Part shown: piece by piece, positions 8,510-16,524 of the stretch
Position numbering within the stretch: the stretch's first letter is position 1
Layout of the letters: each line of letters starts with the position of its first letter
NCBI GenBank assembly: GCA_050485785.1
Contig: JBJHCA010000004.1
Coordinates: 5,983 to 69,982 of the forward strand
Origin: JBJHCA01 sp050485785
Lineage (GTDB): Bacteria; Bacteroidota; Bacteroidia; Chitinophagales; Saprospiraceae
Length of the DNA: 64,000 nucleotides
Direction: 5' to 3'
Made by a program: the position numbers and the translations under genes
The notes under the pieces: model-generated
What the model was told of the DNA's origin: nothing
Databases searched by the model: none
What the model saw: the letters and a program-made list of their open reading frames with translations, nothing else

Positions 8510-9391
8510 ATGATCACCGGTGATTTCCATATCCACACTGTATTTTCTGACGGTACCAGTACGCCTGATTCATACATAGAAGCAGCACTGGAAGAGGATA
8601 TTCCGGTATTGGGATTTGCTTGCCATGCGCCAACTCCGTTTGAATGCCCGTGGACTATTTCACCCTCCAGCTTTCACACTTATTTGCACGAACTGGACCG
8701 GCTGCAAAAGAGATATTCCGGCCAGATCGAGATTTACAAAGGTGTAAACCTCGATTACTTGCCCGTTTGGAATGATCACAACATACGCATGAAAAATTAC
8801 CTTAACATGCTGGACTATATCATTGGCAGTGTGCACTTTGCCGACGAATTCAATGATGGCCGCCCCTGGGAGATCACCGGAAATCCGGCTGTATTCAATG
8901 CCGGCATCCATGAAATTTTCAATGGGAATGTTAAACATGCCGTCACTAGATACTTTGAACTGATCAGGGAGATGATAGTACAGATGAAACCTGATATGGT
9001 GGCTCACCTGGATCTGATAAGAATGCAAAATCAAACTTTCCCCTACTTTTCCGAAGAAGAAAAATGGTACAGGAAAGAGATGGTAAAAACGCTCCACCTC
9101 ATCAGGGAAACTGACACGCTGATGGAGATAAACACCCGCCCCGTTTACTCAGGTAACATGCTAAACACTTTCCCTTCGCACACCACACTGGCAGAGGCCG
9201 GAAAAATGGGCATACGAATGGTCCTCAATTCCAATGCCCATGACCCCGCAGAAATTGCCGCAGGATATGAATACGCAACGGCTCTGCTGCTGCAATCAGG
9301 CATCAGAACAGTTTGGGTACTCTATGATGAATGCTGGCAGGCAGTACCGGTCAACTTTAAAGGCCAGTATTACTATGGCTACGCCGGGTAA
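8510..9391 (+). CDS. PHP-domain phosphoesterase, HisJ (histidinol-phosphatase) type
   Basis: 293 residues. The PHP metal motifs are seen in order: DFHIHTVFSDG at residues 5-15, CHAPTPFECPW, KGVNLDY, GSVHFADEF, MVAHLDLIR, MEINTR and NSNAHDP. The closest known architecture is the PHP-type histidinol-phosphatase (HisJ/HisK), which acts in the penultimate step of histidine synthesis. No other his genes are adjacent, so a different small phosphate ester substrate remains possible. It starts directly at the ATG at 8510. Confidence 0.82.
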   Translation: MITGDFHIHTVFSDGTSTPDSYIEAALEEDIPVLGFACHAPTPFECPWTISPSSFHTYLHELDRLQKRYSGQIEIYKGVNLDYLPVWNDHNIRMKNYLNMLDYIIGSVHFADEFNDGRPWEITGNPAVFNAGIHEIFNGNVKHAVTRYFELIREMIVQMKPDMVAHLDLIRMQNQTFPYFSEEEKWYRKEMVKTLHLIRETDTLMEINTRPVYSGNMLNTFPSHTTLAEAGKMGIRMVLNSNAHDPAEIAAGYEYATALLLQSGIRTVWVLYDECWQAVPVNFKGQYYYGYAG

Positions 9392-9522
9392 TAATATGAA
9401 ATCCCGTTACTTGTTGAATAAAGCAGCGCACAAGTTAACTATCTGTGTTGAATATACTGCAGGGCAATTATGAAATTACTTCCTTTCCTCTTTGGAAGTT
9501 GCTTTTACTAAGTTTGGATTTC

Positions 9523-9549
9523 TTTTTTGTGGATAGCTCTTTGTTGTGC
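9523..9549 (+). repeat. Dispersed TAGCTCTTTGT element, copy A (longest)
   Basis: T6, then GTG, then GATAGCTCTTTGTTGTGC. It lies between convergent genes, with its right end 7 bases from the stop codon of the cation-efflux gene. It is the best-preserved copy and the reference for the family. Confidence 0.8.
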
Positions 9550-9556
9550 TTCTCTC

Positions 9557-10609
9557 TCAATGGCTCCCAGAATTTTTGCTTTCGTCTTCAGCCAGGGCGT
9601 GTTTCCTGTCTTCTGCCAAACGCTGATCTGTCCAGTCGATCTTCTGCTCAAAAGGGTGTTTCCTCACCGGGCATTCACTAAGAAGGCAATATCTGCATGC
9701 CTCAGGTATACAGGGATCCTGATGAATAAACACTTCTACATGCCACTCCCTGCCACCCAGCTTGCTGAATGCGTCCTGAAGCAGTTCCATTTCATCATGT
9801 GCCTCCTGCACCGTGTAGTACCAGGGCAGCGTCATATGGCAATCAATATGCAATGTTCGGCCATACCGGATAAAACGAAAATTGTGGATGTCTATCCAGG
9901 CATCACGGCGGCGTTGATTCATAGATTCGATCATGGCATTGATCAGGTGACGTGGTGCTTCATCCAGAATGCCACTTACCGATTGCCTGATAAGCTTAAT
10001 GCCCATGGTGGCAATATAAGCACCAAAAATCATGGCAATCACCGAATCCAGCACAAACCAACCGGTGAGCCATACTACGGTAAGTCCCACCAGTATGGCC
10101 ATAGTGGTCAGCATGTCCGACAGTAAATGCTTGCCGGTAGCTTCGTAAATTACGGATGACATGGCACGACCACGTTGTATAAGGATTAAGCCTGCCGTGC
10201 CGTGTACGGCACCTGTTAGCAATGTAATCAGCAATCCAATATCCAGTTTCTGCAGGTCAGCAGGATGCCAGATATCATACCCGCCTTTAATTACCAGAAA
10301 CACACCGGCTACAAGTATAAACATCCCTTCAAGCCCGCCCGAAAGAAATTCGATTTTGCTGTGGCCGTAGGGAAAGTTCAGATTTCGTGGACGGGCTGAA
10401 AAGTAAAGGGCAAACAAACCAAAACTTCCAGCAAGGATATTGACTATGGATTCAAGTGCATCAGAAAGGATGGCATTACTGTGCGTCAGATGCCAGGCAA
10501 TGAATTTGGCGATGACCAGAATCACGCCAATAATCAATACATTGCGATAAAGAGGTATCGTTTTTCGGATTTCCTGACTCCGGGTTTTTTCAATGTCCGT
10601 AATGTGCAT
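9557..10609 (-). CDS. Cation diffusion facilitator (CDF) family efflux transporter
   Basis: 350 residues. Six transmembrane segments lie in the first 215 residues, including the CDF signature HSNAILSDALESIVN in helix 2 and the PYGHSKIEFLSGG loop. The C-terminal cytoplasmic domain (EAPRHLINAMIESM onward) resembles the CDF dimerisation domain, and the final 70 residues carry a Cys/His-rich tail (CIPEACRYCLLSECPVRKH) that could bind metal. These transporters export Zn2+, Fe2+ or similar ions by proton antiport; the metal is not predictable here. It is divergent from the M42 peptidase gene and the two promoters interlock. Confidence 0.88.
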   Translation of the reverse strand: MHITDIEKTRSQEIRKTIPLYRNVLIIGVILVIAKFIAWHLTHSNAILSDALESIVNILAGSFGLFALYFSARPRNLNFPYGHSKIEFLSGGLEGMFILVAGVFLVIKGGYDIWHPADLQKLDIGLLITLLTGAVHGTAGLILIQRGRAMSSVIYEATGKHLLSDMLTTMAILVGLTVVWLTGWFVLDSVIAMIFGAYIATMGIKLIRQSVSGILDEAPRHLINAMIESMNQRRRDAWIDIHNFRFIRYGRTLHIDCHMTLPWYYTVQEAHDEMELLQDAFSKLGGREWHVEVFIHQDPCIPEACRYCLLSECPVRKHPFEQKIDWTDQRLAEDRKHALAEDESKNSGSH

Positions 10610-10618
10610 GGGCTGATG

Positions 10619-10652
10619 TTGCGAACGTATCTCTACAAAAATAGTACATTTG
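10619..10652 (+). promoter_or_regulatory. Bacteroidota-type promoter for the M42 peptidase gene
   Basis: TTG at 10619-10621 and TACATTTG at 10645-10652 (fits TAnnTTTG), with a 23-base spacer, at the upper end of the 17-23 range reported for Flavobacterium. The gene starts 41 bases after the -7 box. Confidence 0.5.
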
Positions 10653-10667
10653 CCGTCCTCGTTACAA
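10636..10667 (-). promoter_or_regulatory. Bacteroidota-type promoter for the CDF gene
   Basis: Read on the minus strand: TTG at 10667-10665, a 21-base spacer, and TATTTTTG at 10643-10636. The CDF start codon is 26 bases further on. The -7 box lies one base from the oppositely directed -7 box of the M42 gene. Confidence 0.55.
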
Positions 10668-10693
10668 TTAAGGAAGCATTAAATTACAGCCCT

Positions 10694-11770
10694 ATGGAAT
10701 GGATCAATTCCCGCACTGAGCAGTTCATGCAAACTTACCTCGACAATCACTCCCCTACCAGCTATGAATACACCGGCCAAAAACTATGGATGGACTACAT
10801 TGCTGAATATGTCGATAAACTGGAAACCGACAATTACGGTACTGCCTTTGCTATCCTAAATCCCGGCAAGGACTACAGGGTTATGATTGAAGCCCATGCC
10901 GACGAGATATCATGGTACATAAGCTATATTAATGATGACGGATTTTGTCATGTTATGCGCAACGGCGGCTCTGACCAGGCACTGGCCCCGTCAAAACGTG
11001 TGTTTATCCATACCCGTACCGGAATCAGAGAAGGCGTTTTTGGCTGGCCGGCCATTCATACCAGAAAAGATCCCCATGAACCCGTACCCAAAGTGGAAGA
11101 ACTGTTTATCGACGTAGGCGCAGCCAACAAACAGGAGGTACTCGACATGGGTATCCACGTAGGCTGTGTAGTAACATACCAGGACACCTTTACCCGGCTA
11201 AATAACCGCTTTTACGTAGGCAGAGCCCTCGACAACCGAATTGGCGGGGTGATGATTGCTGAAGTGGCACGCCACCTACGTGAGCAAAACATCGAGCTGC
11301 CTTATTCGCTTTACATCGTTAACTCAGTGATGGAAGAAGTAGGATTAAGAGGTGCGGAAATGATTGTTGAAACCATTCGACCGCATGCAGCTATCATCAC
11401 AGATGTTACCCACGATTCTTCCACTCCGCTGATAGAAAAGAAAAAATTTGGTGACATACGTTGTGGTCTGGGCCCTTCAGTAACCTTTGGTCCGGCAGTT
11501 CACAATAAACTTCAGGACCTGGTTATTGACACTGCCCAACAGCACGGCTTACCACTTCAGTATGAAGCTGCTTCGCGTTCAACCGGAACCGATACCGATG
11601 CCATAGCTTTTGCCTGCGGCGGTGTCCCTTCAGCGCTCATATCCCTTCCGCTCAGGTACATGCACACCACGGTGGAAATGGTTGACAAAATCGATGTGGC
11701 CAATACCATTGCCCTGATGTTTCACACTTTGCAAAACATAAAACACGGGCATTCATTCAAATACCTGTAA
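10694..11770 (+). CDS. M42-family metallopeptidase (glucanase/aminopeptidase type)
   Basis: 358 residues from the ATG at 10694; the open frame continues upstream through the CDF gene but the promoter position and the family start support this ATG. M42 metal ligands are visible: EAHADEISW (metal-binding His and nearby Asp), GRALDNRIGG (bridging Asp), MEEVGLRGA (catalytic Glu pair), ITDVTHD, and a C-terminal MHTTVE. These cytoplasmic dinuclear-metal aminopeptidases trim peptides. It stands alone and is followed by a short hairpin. Confidence 0.9.
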   Translation: MEWINSRTEQFMQTYLDNHSPTSYEYTGQKLWMDYIAEYVDKLETDNYGTAFAILNPGKDYRVMIEAHADEISWYISYINDDGFCHVMRNGGSDQALAPSKRVFIHTRTGIREGVFGWPAIHTRKDPHEPVPKVEELFIDVGAANKQEVLDMGIHVGCVVTYQDTFTRLNNRFYVGRALDNRIGGVMIAEVARHLREQNIELPYSLYIVNSVMEEVGLRGAEMIVETIRPHAAIITDVTHDSSTPLIEKKKFGDIRCGLGPSVTFGPAVHNKLQDLVIDTAQQHGLPLQYEAASRSTGTDTDAIAFACGGVPSALISLPLRYMHTTVEMVDKIDVANTIALMFHTLQNIKHGHSFKYL

Positions 11771-11783
11771 ACAAACAGGTTTT
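11763..11783 (+). terminator. Short hairpin at the end of the M42 gene
   Basis: ACCTGT at 11763-11768 pairs with ACAGGT at 11775-11780 across a 6-base loop and is followed by TTT. It overlaps the stop codon. The stem is weak, so this is a possible intrinsic terminator only. Confidence 0.4.
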
Positions 11784-11810
11784 ATGCTTGTGTTAAAATA
11801 AGACTGCCAC

Positions 11811-11841
11811 TTGCCTGGTGAGAACAATTTAGTTATATTTG
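11811..11841 (+). promoter_or_regulatory. Bacteroidota-type promoter
   Basis: TTG at 11811-11813, a 20-base spacer, then TATATTTG at 11834-11841, a full match to the TTG / TAnnTTTG pair. The downstream gene begins at 11877, 35 bases after the -7 box. This is the cleanest promoter in the window. Confidence 0.65.
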
Positions 11842-11876
11842 CACATCATTTAACGGGGTCAAAACTTAACTTTTTT

Positions 11877-12380
11877 ATGCGTTGGATACTACTCACTGTT
11901 GTGATGCTGTCATTTAGCATGGCATCCTTATCAGCTCAGGCATGTAATTACACCTTCAACGAGTACGATCGTTTTCTGCAGGTAACCAATAAGCAAACCC
12001 ATGCCAGGATGATACTGAACATCCGCAATATCCTCAATGTCTATTTCACCAAATACGGTGACATGTACGATATGCGCGTCGAGTTATCCGTTCCCGATTT
12101 TAAGTTCTATGTAATCAGAGAGGATGACCCCCTCGTTTTTAATCTGCACAAAGATGAGCCTATCAGGCTCTATCCCATGGGAATGGGTTCTGTGCGAAAT
12201 GAGCATCCGCATGCAGTAGTATCAGCCCGTTACCGGCTTAGCCGTGCCGACCTGGAGCGCATCGCCTTTGGCTGGCCCGAAAGCTTTAAAATGCATTCCG
12301 ACGAAGGTGACTGGAATCTCGCTTTGCGGCCCTACAACACCGAAAAGCTCATTGAAGCTGCCAAGTGTATGCTTGACTAG
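11877..12380 (+). CDS. Exported protein of unknown function
   Basis: 167 residues from the ATG at 11877. A typical signal peptide (MRWILLTVVMLSFSMASLSAQ, cleavage near residue 21) is followed by a soluble domain of mixed composition with a Cys at residue 23 and another at 164, which could form a disulfide. No known motif was recognised. It has its own strong promoter and is followed by the convergent rdgB gene. Periplasmic or secreted location is inferred from the signal peptide; nothing in the sequence suggests a reaction. Confidence 0.7.
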   Translation: MRWILLTVVMLSFSMASLSAQACNYTFNEYDRFLQVTNKQTHARMILNIRNILNVYFTKYGDMYDMRVELSVPDFKFYVIREDDPLVFNLHKDEPIRLYPMGMGSVRNEHPHAVVSARYRLSRADLERIAFGWPESFKMHSDEGDWNLALRPYNTEKLIEAAKCMLD

Positions 12381-12458
12381 CTTTTAGTTGGTGGTTGCGC
12401 CTGCTACATTGGCAATGCATACGGCATCACCTTAAATTGTCAAACTGATTATTTAGTA

Positions 12459-13058
12459 TCATTTACCGGATAGCTGAAGCATAAACTCCAGCAGTTTATC
12501 AAGCGCTTTACGTCGGTGACTCATGGCGTTTTTTTCCTCCGGATCCATCTGTGCAAAAGTAACATCCCGACCACGGGGAATAAAAACGGGATCGTAGCCA
12601 AACCCTCCAACACCTCTCGGGCTCATAGCAATGGAGCCTTCGCAAATACCTTCAAATGTATGCAACCTACCTTCTGCATCCATTAGTGCAAATACCGTCC
12701 TGAATCGGGCTGATCTGTTTCTGTGCCCCTGTAACTTTTCAAGCAGTTTATCAATGTTAGCCCGGTGGTCACCATGGACGCCCCCGTATCGTGCCGAATA
12801 CACCCCGGGCTCGCCGTCCAGGGCATCCACTTCAAGGCCGGTGTCTTCCGAAAAACAGGGTTGGTCAAACAACTCAAAAACGAAGCGTGCCTTTTGCTCT
12901 GCATTGGCTTCAAGCGTGTCATGGTCTTCGGGTAGCTCTTCGTAATACCTCATATCGGTGAGGCTGCGCAGCTCAATTCTCCCCTCCAGAATTTCATGAA
13001 CCTCCGCAACCTTGTTGGGATTTCCCGTGGCAAAAATCCAGATTTCGCCCGGGCTCAT
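12459..13058 (-). CDS. rdgB: XTP/dITP diphosphatase RdgB (Ham1 family)
   Basis: 199 residues from the ATG at 13058, chosen because it overlaps the upstream stop as ATGA; a GTG/ATG further upstream would lie inside the neighbouring gene. Family motifs are complete: IFATGNPNKVAEV, SEDTGLEVDALDGEPGVYSARYGG, GFGYDPVF and SHRRKAL. The enzyme hydrolyses non-canonical purine triphosphates (ITP, dITP, XTP) to monophosphates and keeps them out of DNA. It is translationally coupled to the orphan gene upstream. Confidence 0.95.
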   Translation of the reverse strand: MSPGEIWIFATGNPNKVAEVHEILEGRIELRSLTDMRYYEELPEDHDTLEANAEQKARFVFELFDQPCFSEDTGLEVDALDGEPGVYSARYGGVHGDHRANIDKLLEKLQGHRNRSARFRTVFALMDAEGRLHTFEGICEGSIAMSPRGVGGFGYDPVFIPRGRDVTFAQMDPEEKNAMSHRRKALDKLLEFMLQLSGK

Positions 13059-13483
13059 ACCAGATGTTTTTTCAGCAGTTCCCATAGCTTCATTTTCTGG
13101 TTGCGGTCAGTTAAATAAGCCTTCAGCGGATGGACAAAAAACAAGCTTCGTTCACCTCGTGCAATCCTGGTGTAAAGCTGATTGCCGATGGCTAGCTGCA
13201 AGCGGGAAGGATCCAAACCAAAAATCAGGAGTTTCTTTTGATTCAGTGCTGAAACCAGCTGCCTGAATGGATAACTCTCTGCCGGTCCCAGCACTAAAAT
13301 ACATTGATCAATTACTTCAAGACCCACACTTTTCAGAATGCGCTCGAGCAACTCCCTGAGTGCAGGCTGATCCCATTCGTCCTGACCAACAACAATCATC
13401 ACCGCACCTTTGGCATTGCCGTGCAACGCAGTTTTCAGATCAACCGTTGCAGGAAAAAACACGTATGGGACTTCATAATTCAT
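13055..13483 (-). CDS. Unknown protein coupled to rdgB
   Basis: 142 residues from the ATG at 13483 (MNYEVPYVFFP); a further upstream Met at 13582 is possible but the preceding residues look unstructured. Predicted alpha/beta, no signal peptide, no membrane segment. Visible features: a central VIDQCILVLGP strand-turn, KKLLIFGLDPSRLQL, and a C-terminal KLWELLKKHL helix. I do not recognise a characterised family. The 4-base overlap with rdgB shows co-translation and suggests a cytoplasmic role linked to nucleotide or DNA metabolism, but that is inference from position only. Confidence 0.65.
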   Translation of the reverse strand: MNYEVPYVFFPATVDLKTALHGNAKGAVMIVVGQDEWDQPALRELLERILKSVGLEVIDQCILVLGPAESYPFRQLVSALNQKKLLIFGLDPSRLQLAIGNQLYTRIARGERSLFFVHPLKAYLTDRNQKMKLWELLKKHLV

Positions 13484-13671
13484 GTTCTGGTAAAATTTGA
13501 TAATTTGATTTTGAAAGCCGCTAAATATTTGTATATTCACGTTCCGAATAAATCCACAGCCTTTGCAATAAACCTTCGGCAATCTGAGATTGTAAATATA
13601 GTGCTATATGCCGGAAACCCGATTTTTCGGAGCTGTATAAAGTTTGACATATTGTAAAACAGAAAAATAAA

Positions 13672-14829
13672 TTGCCCATGAACATTCAATTGGTTCGGAA
13701 TAACAATTCAGCACTCGACAAGATCGACTTTAACAATATACAATTCGGCAAGCACTTTTCAGACCACATGTTTGTAGCCGATTACCGCGACGGAGTGTGG
13801 CAAAATCTCAGAATAGAACCTTATGGCCCTTTTCAGATTGATCCTGCCAACATTACACTGCATTATAGCCAAACCATTTTTGAAGGCATGAAAGCCACAA
13901 AAAATATGGACGGTACGCCTTGTCTGTTCAGGCCTTATGATCATGCCCGCAGGATGAACGAATCTGCCCGAAGAATCTGCATGCCCGAAATTCCGGAAAA
14001 CCTGTTTGTGGAAGCACTTCAGGCATTGATCCGCATCGATGAAGCCTGGATTCCCAACGACCCGGATTCCGCTTTGTACATACGCCCTTTTATGATTGGT
14101 ATGGACAATAAGCTGGGGGTAAGGCCTTCCAATACTTACCGGTTTATGGTCATCACCAGTCCGGTAGGGCCTTATTATCCCAAACCCGTAAAACTGATTG
14201 CCGCACAAAAGTATGTACGCGCAGTACCCGGCGGTGCCGGTGAAGCAAAAACCGGCGGCAACTATGCGGCCACCCTCGAACCCATGCGGACAGCATCTGA
14301 AATGGGCTTTGACCAGATCATGTGGATGGACAATAAAACCTGGAAATACATTCAGGAATGCGGTACCATGAACCTGTTTTTCGTCATCGACGGCACTGTG
14401 ATTACCCCGCCTACTGCCGGTGCCATATTAAAAGGCATTACCCGCGATTCCTTTATCAAACTGCTTCAGCACAAAGGCATACCTTTTGAAGAGCGGCCCC
14501 TGAATATAGACGAAGTGGTAGCTGCCTGGCAAAGAGGACAGCTCAACGAAGTATTCGGCTCGGGAACTGCAGCGGTAGTGGCCTTTGTAGATGGAATCCA
14601 GTATAAAGACCTCTACATGGAACTGCCTCCAATTGAAGACAGAAAAGTGAGCCACATGCTCAAAAAGGAGATCAATGGCATCCGCAAAGGTTTACTTCCC
14701 GATCCGTTTGGCTGGATAACCGAAGTGCCGGCCGAAGAACCCGCACCTGAAATGAGCAACGGCAATGGCCAGAGCAGCTCACTCAGGAAATTGCGCCGCA
14801 GCGGACAAAAAGAAGTGGTTGTTGATTAA
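13672..14829 (+). CDS. ilvE: Branched-chain amino-acid aminotransferase IlvE
   Basis: 385 residues; ATG at 13672 or 13678. It is a fold-type IV PLP enzyme: HYSQTIFEGMKA, RPYDHARRMNESARR, YIRPFMIG, the PLP lysine Lys193 in AKTGGNYAA, ECGTMNLFFV, ITRDS and FGSGTAAVV. This is the longer class II BCAT form, which makes leucine, isoleucine and valine from their 2-oxo acids using glutamate. The last 30 residues are a low-complexity hydrophilic tail (EEPAPEMSNGNGQSS) not seen in E. coli IlvE. It is monocistronic. Confidence 0.95.
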   Translation: MPMNIQLVRNNNSALDKIDFNNIQFGKHFSDHMFVADYRDGVWQNLRIEPYGPFQIDPANITLHYSQTIFEGMKATKNMDGTPCLFRPYDHARRMNESARRICMPEIPENLFVEALQALIRIDEAWIPNDPDSALYIRPFMIGMDNKLGVRPSNTYRFMVITSPVGPYYPKPVKLIAAQKYVRAVPGGAGEAKTGGNYAATLEPMRTASEMGFDQIMWMDNKTWKYIQECGTMNLFFVIDGTVITPPTAGAILKGITRDSFIKLLQHKGIPFEERPLNIDEVVAAWQRGQLNEVFGSGTAAVVAFVDGIQYKDLYMELPPIEDRKVSHMLKKEINGIRKGLLPDPFGWITEVPAEEPAPEMSNGNGQSSSLRKLRRSGQKEVVVD

Positions 14830-14873
14830 CAGCCTTTCAAAGTAGTTTTACTGCTCTCAATATTTTCAGTTAG

Positions 14874-14898
14874 TTTTTTGATAGCTCTTTGTGTGGGC
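14874..14898 (+). repeat. Dispersed TAGCTCTTTGT element, copy B
   Basis: T6 then GATAGCTCTTTGTGTGGGC. It lies 45 bases after the ilvE stop in a 252-base intergenic stretch that otherwise shows only a tandem ACCCTGT pair just downstream. Confidence 0.75.
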
Positions 14899-15081
14899 AC
14901 CCTGTACCCTGTATAAAGGTGTTGTACTTTTATTACTCATTACTGCATTGTGCCTGAAGCACCTATTAGCTGCTTACACCATTTTATAACATTCAACAAA
15001 TTCGTATATTGGACACCGGAAAGTTCATTTTCTTCCGGGGAAACCCGGGATGAATGTTGTCAAAACAAAAAGTTATCGATC

Positions 15082-15645
15082 ATGAAAGAAGACCCCATCT
15101 ACTGGCCTGAAGAGGTTGAAATGCTGCGATCAATCATACGCCAAACCGGGCTTGAGGAAACCATCAAATGGGGAGCCGAAGTGTATACATACAATGGGAA
15201 AAATGTGGTGAGTGCCGGAGGTTTTAAAAACTTTTTCACCCTGTGGTTTTACAACGGCGTTTTCCTCAATGACCCTTACAATGTGCTTGTCAGCGGTACG
15301 GAAGGTAAAACCAAAGCACTCAGACAATGGCGCTTTACATCAATGGACGACATCGATGAGAAAAAGATCCTCTCTTATCTTCATGAAGCCATAGCCAACG
15401 AAAAAGAAGGTCGTGTGTGGAAACCAGAAAAGTCAGGGCCACTGATAGTTTATCCGCTTCTTAAGGAAGCATTGGATAATGACCTTTCAATGAAAAAAGC
15501 TTTTGATGCCCTTACTCCCTACAAACAAAAAGAGTATTCGGAATATATCGAATCGGCAAAAAGAGAAGCCACTAAGCAGTCAAGGCTCCTCAAAATAAAA
15601 CCAATGATACTGGGGGGCAAGGGCTTACATGACCAATATAAATAG
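15082..15645 (+). CDS. YdeI/OmpD-associated family protein (DUF1801-like)
   Basis: 187 residues from the ATG at 15082. The pattern is that of YdeI-type proteins: WPEEVEMLRSIIRQTGLEETIKWGAEVYTYNGKNVV near the N-terminus, RQWRF, and a C-terminal block AFDALTPYKQKEYSEYIESAKREATKQSRLLK, which is the YdeI/OmdA bacteriocin-protection domain. It is cytoplasmic and its molecular role is not established. The next gene, 7 bases on, is another DUF1801 protein, so the two are likely co-transcribed. Confidence 0.82.
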   Translation: MKEDPIYWPEEVEMLRSIIRQTGLEETIKWGAEVYTYNGKNVVSAGGFKNFFTLWFYNGVFLNDPYNVLVSGTEGKTKALRQWRFTSMDDIDEKKILSYLHEAIANEKEGRVWKPEKSGPLIVYPLLKEALDNDLSMKKAFDALTPYKQKEYSEYIESAKREATKQSRLLKIKPMILGGKGLHDQYK

Positions 15646-15652
15646 AACCGGC

Positions 15653-16075
15653 ATGACACAGAATAAAATCCGCGAAACGACTGTAAGTGTCAATGAATTC
15701 ATTTTGGCAGTTGCTCAGGAGCGCAAGAGAGCAGACAGCTTCAGGCTTGTTGAGCTGATGAAGGAAATTTCTGGCTTTGAACCCAGATTGTGGGGACCGT
15801 CAATTATCGGATTTGGAAGTTACCATTATAAATACCCGAGCGGTCATGAAGGCGATGCTCCGCTAATTGGCTTTTCACCGCGAAAAGCAGCTATCTCCCT
15901 GTATGTTTTCACTGGTTTGGATGAACATTCACATTTGTTGGAAGGGCTTGGAAAATTCAAAACCGGCAAGTCATGTATTTACATAAACAAGATAGATGAT
16001 ATCGATACCGAAAAACTGAGAAGCCTTATGAAGACAACTATTGCCTGGCTGCATCAAAAATACGGCAAACAGTAG
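15653..16075 (+). CDS. DUF1801 domain protein
   Basis: 140 residues from ATG 15653; an ATG at 15629 overlaps the upstream gene. The whole chain follows the DUF1801 pattern: MKEISGFEPRLWGPSIIGFGSYHYKY, then SGHEGDAPLIGFSPRKAAISLYVFTG, LEGLGKFKTGKSCIYINKIDDID. The domain shares the fold of the preceding YdeI-like protein and of the YdhG iron chaperone, but the function of this branch is unknown. It forms a two-gene unit with the YdeI-like gene. Confidence 0.85.
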   Translation: MTQNKIRETTVSVNEFILAVAQERKRADSFRLVELMKEISGFEPRLWGPSIIGFGSYHYKYPSGHEGDAPLIGFSPRKAAISLYVFTGLDEHSHLLEGLGKFKTGKSCIYINKIDDIDTEKLRSLMKTTIAWLHQKYGKQ

Positions 16076-16139
16076 TATCGGCAATTTCCGCAGCATTTCC
16101 CGGGATTATACCCTTTCAACCGGAAGCATGAACACTACT

Positions 16140-16523
16140 CTACCGGCCTTTCACTTTACCGATATCGCGGCGTTCTTTCTTAGTTGGCCGGCCACTGCCT
16201 CTTTCCCGGCGTTCTGCGGCTTCTGAACTCACGAACCAGTTTTTGTACTTGTTTCTTTCCTCCTCCGGAGTAAGGTCAGTATAACACGTACGGGCTATGG
16301 GTGCACCTACCCTTTTCTCAATCAGCTGCTCTACCCGGTAAGTCAGGTTAAACCCATCCTTTTTAACAGTAACCGTCTGACCGGCAACCACCATAGCTGA
16401 AGGCTTCACCGGTACATTGTCGACCCTGACCGCATTGGAACGACAGGCTTCGCAAGCTATCGACCTCGACTTGAATATTCTCACACTCCAGAGCCACTTG
16501 TCAATGCGAACCTTCTCTGCCAT
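16140..16523 (-). CDS. hslR: S4-domain RNA-binding protein, Hsp15 family
   Basis: 127 residues. The S4 RNA-binding domain occupies residues 5-65 (VRIDKWLWSVRIFKSRSIACEAC, VRVDNVPVKPSAMV). The C-terminal GRPTKKERRDIGK matches the basic end of E. coli Hsp15, which binds 50S subunits carrying a stalled nascent chain and helps recycle them. The basic tail and overall length agree with that family. It follows the PPK2 gene directly (one base between stop and start), so they are co-transcribed. Confidence 0.85.
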   Translation of the reverse strand: MAEKVRIDKWLWSVRIFKSRSIACEACRSNAVRVDNVPVKPSAMVVAGQTVTVKKDGFNLTYRVEQLIEKRVGAPIARTCYTDLTPEEERNKYKNWFVSSEAAERRERGSGRPTKKERRDIGKVKGR

Positions 16524-16524
16524 A

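Noticed and set aside
8191..8577. 128-codon minus-strand open frame between folE and the PHP gene
   Set aside because: It overlaps the start of the well-supported PHP gene, has irregular composition with scattered Cys, and no recognisable domain or start context.
12930..12942. Further element copy in rdgB (TAGCTCTTCGT)
   Set aside because: One mismatch in the core, but neither flank matches and the codons fit the RdgB family (YYEEL); treated as chance.
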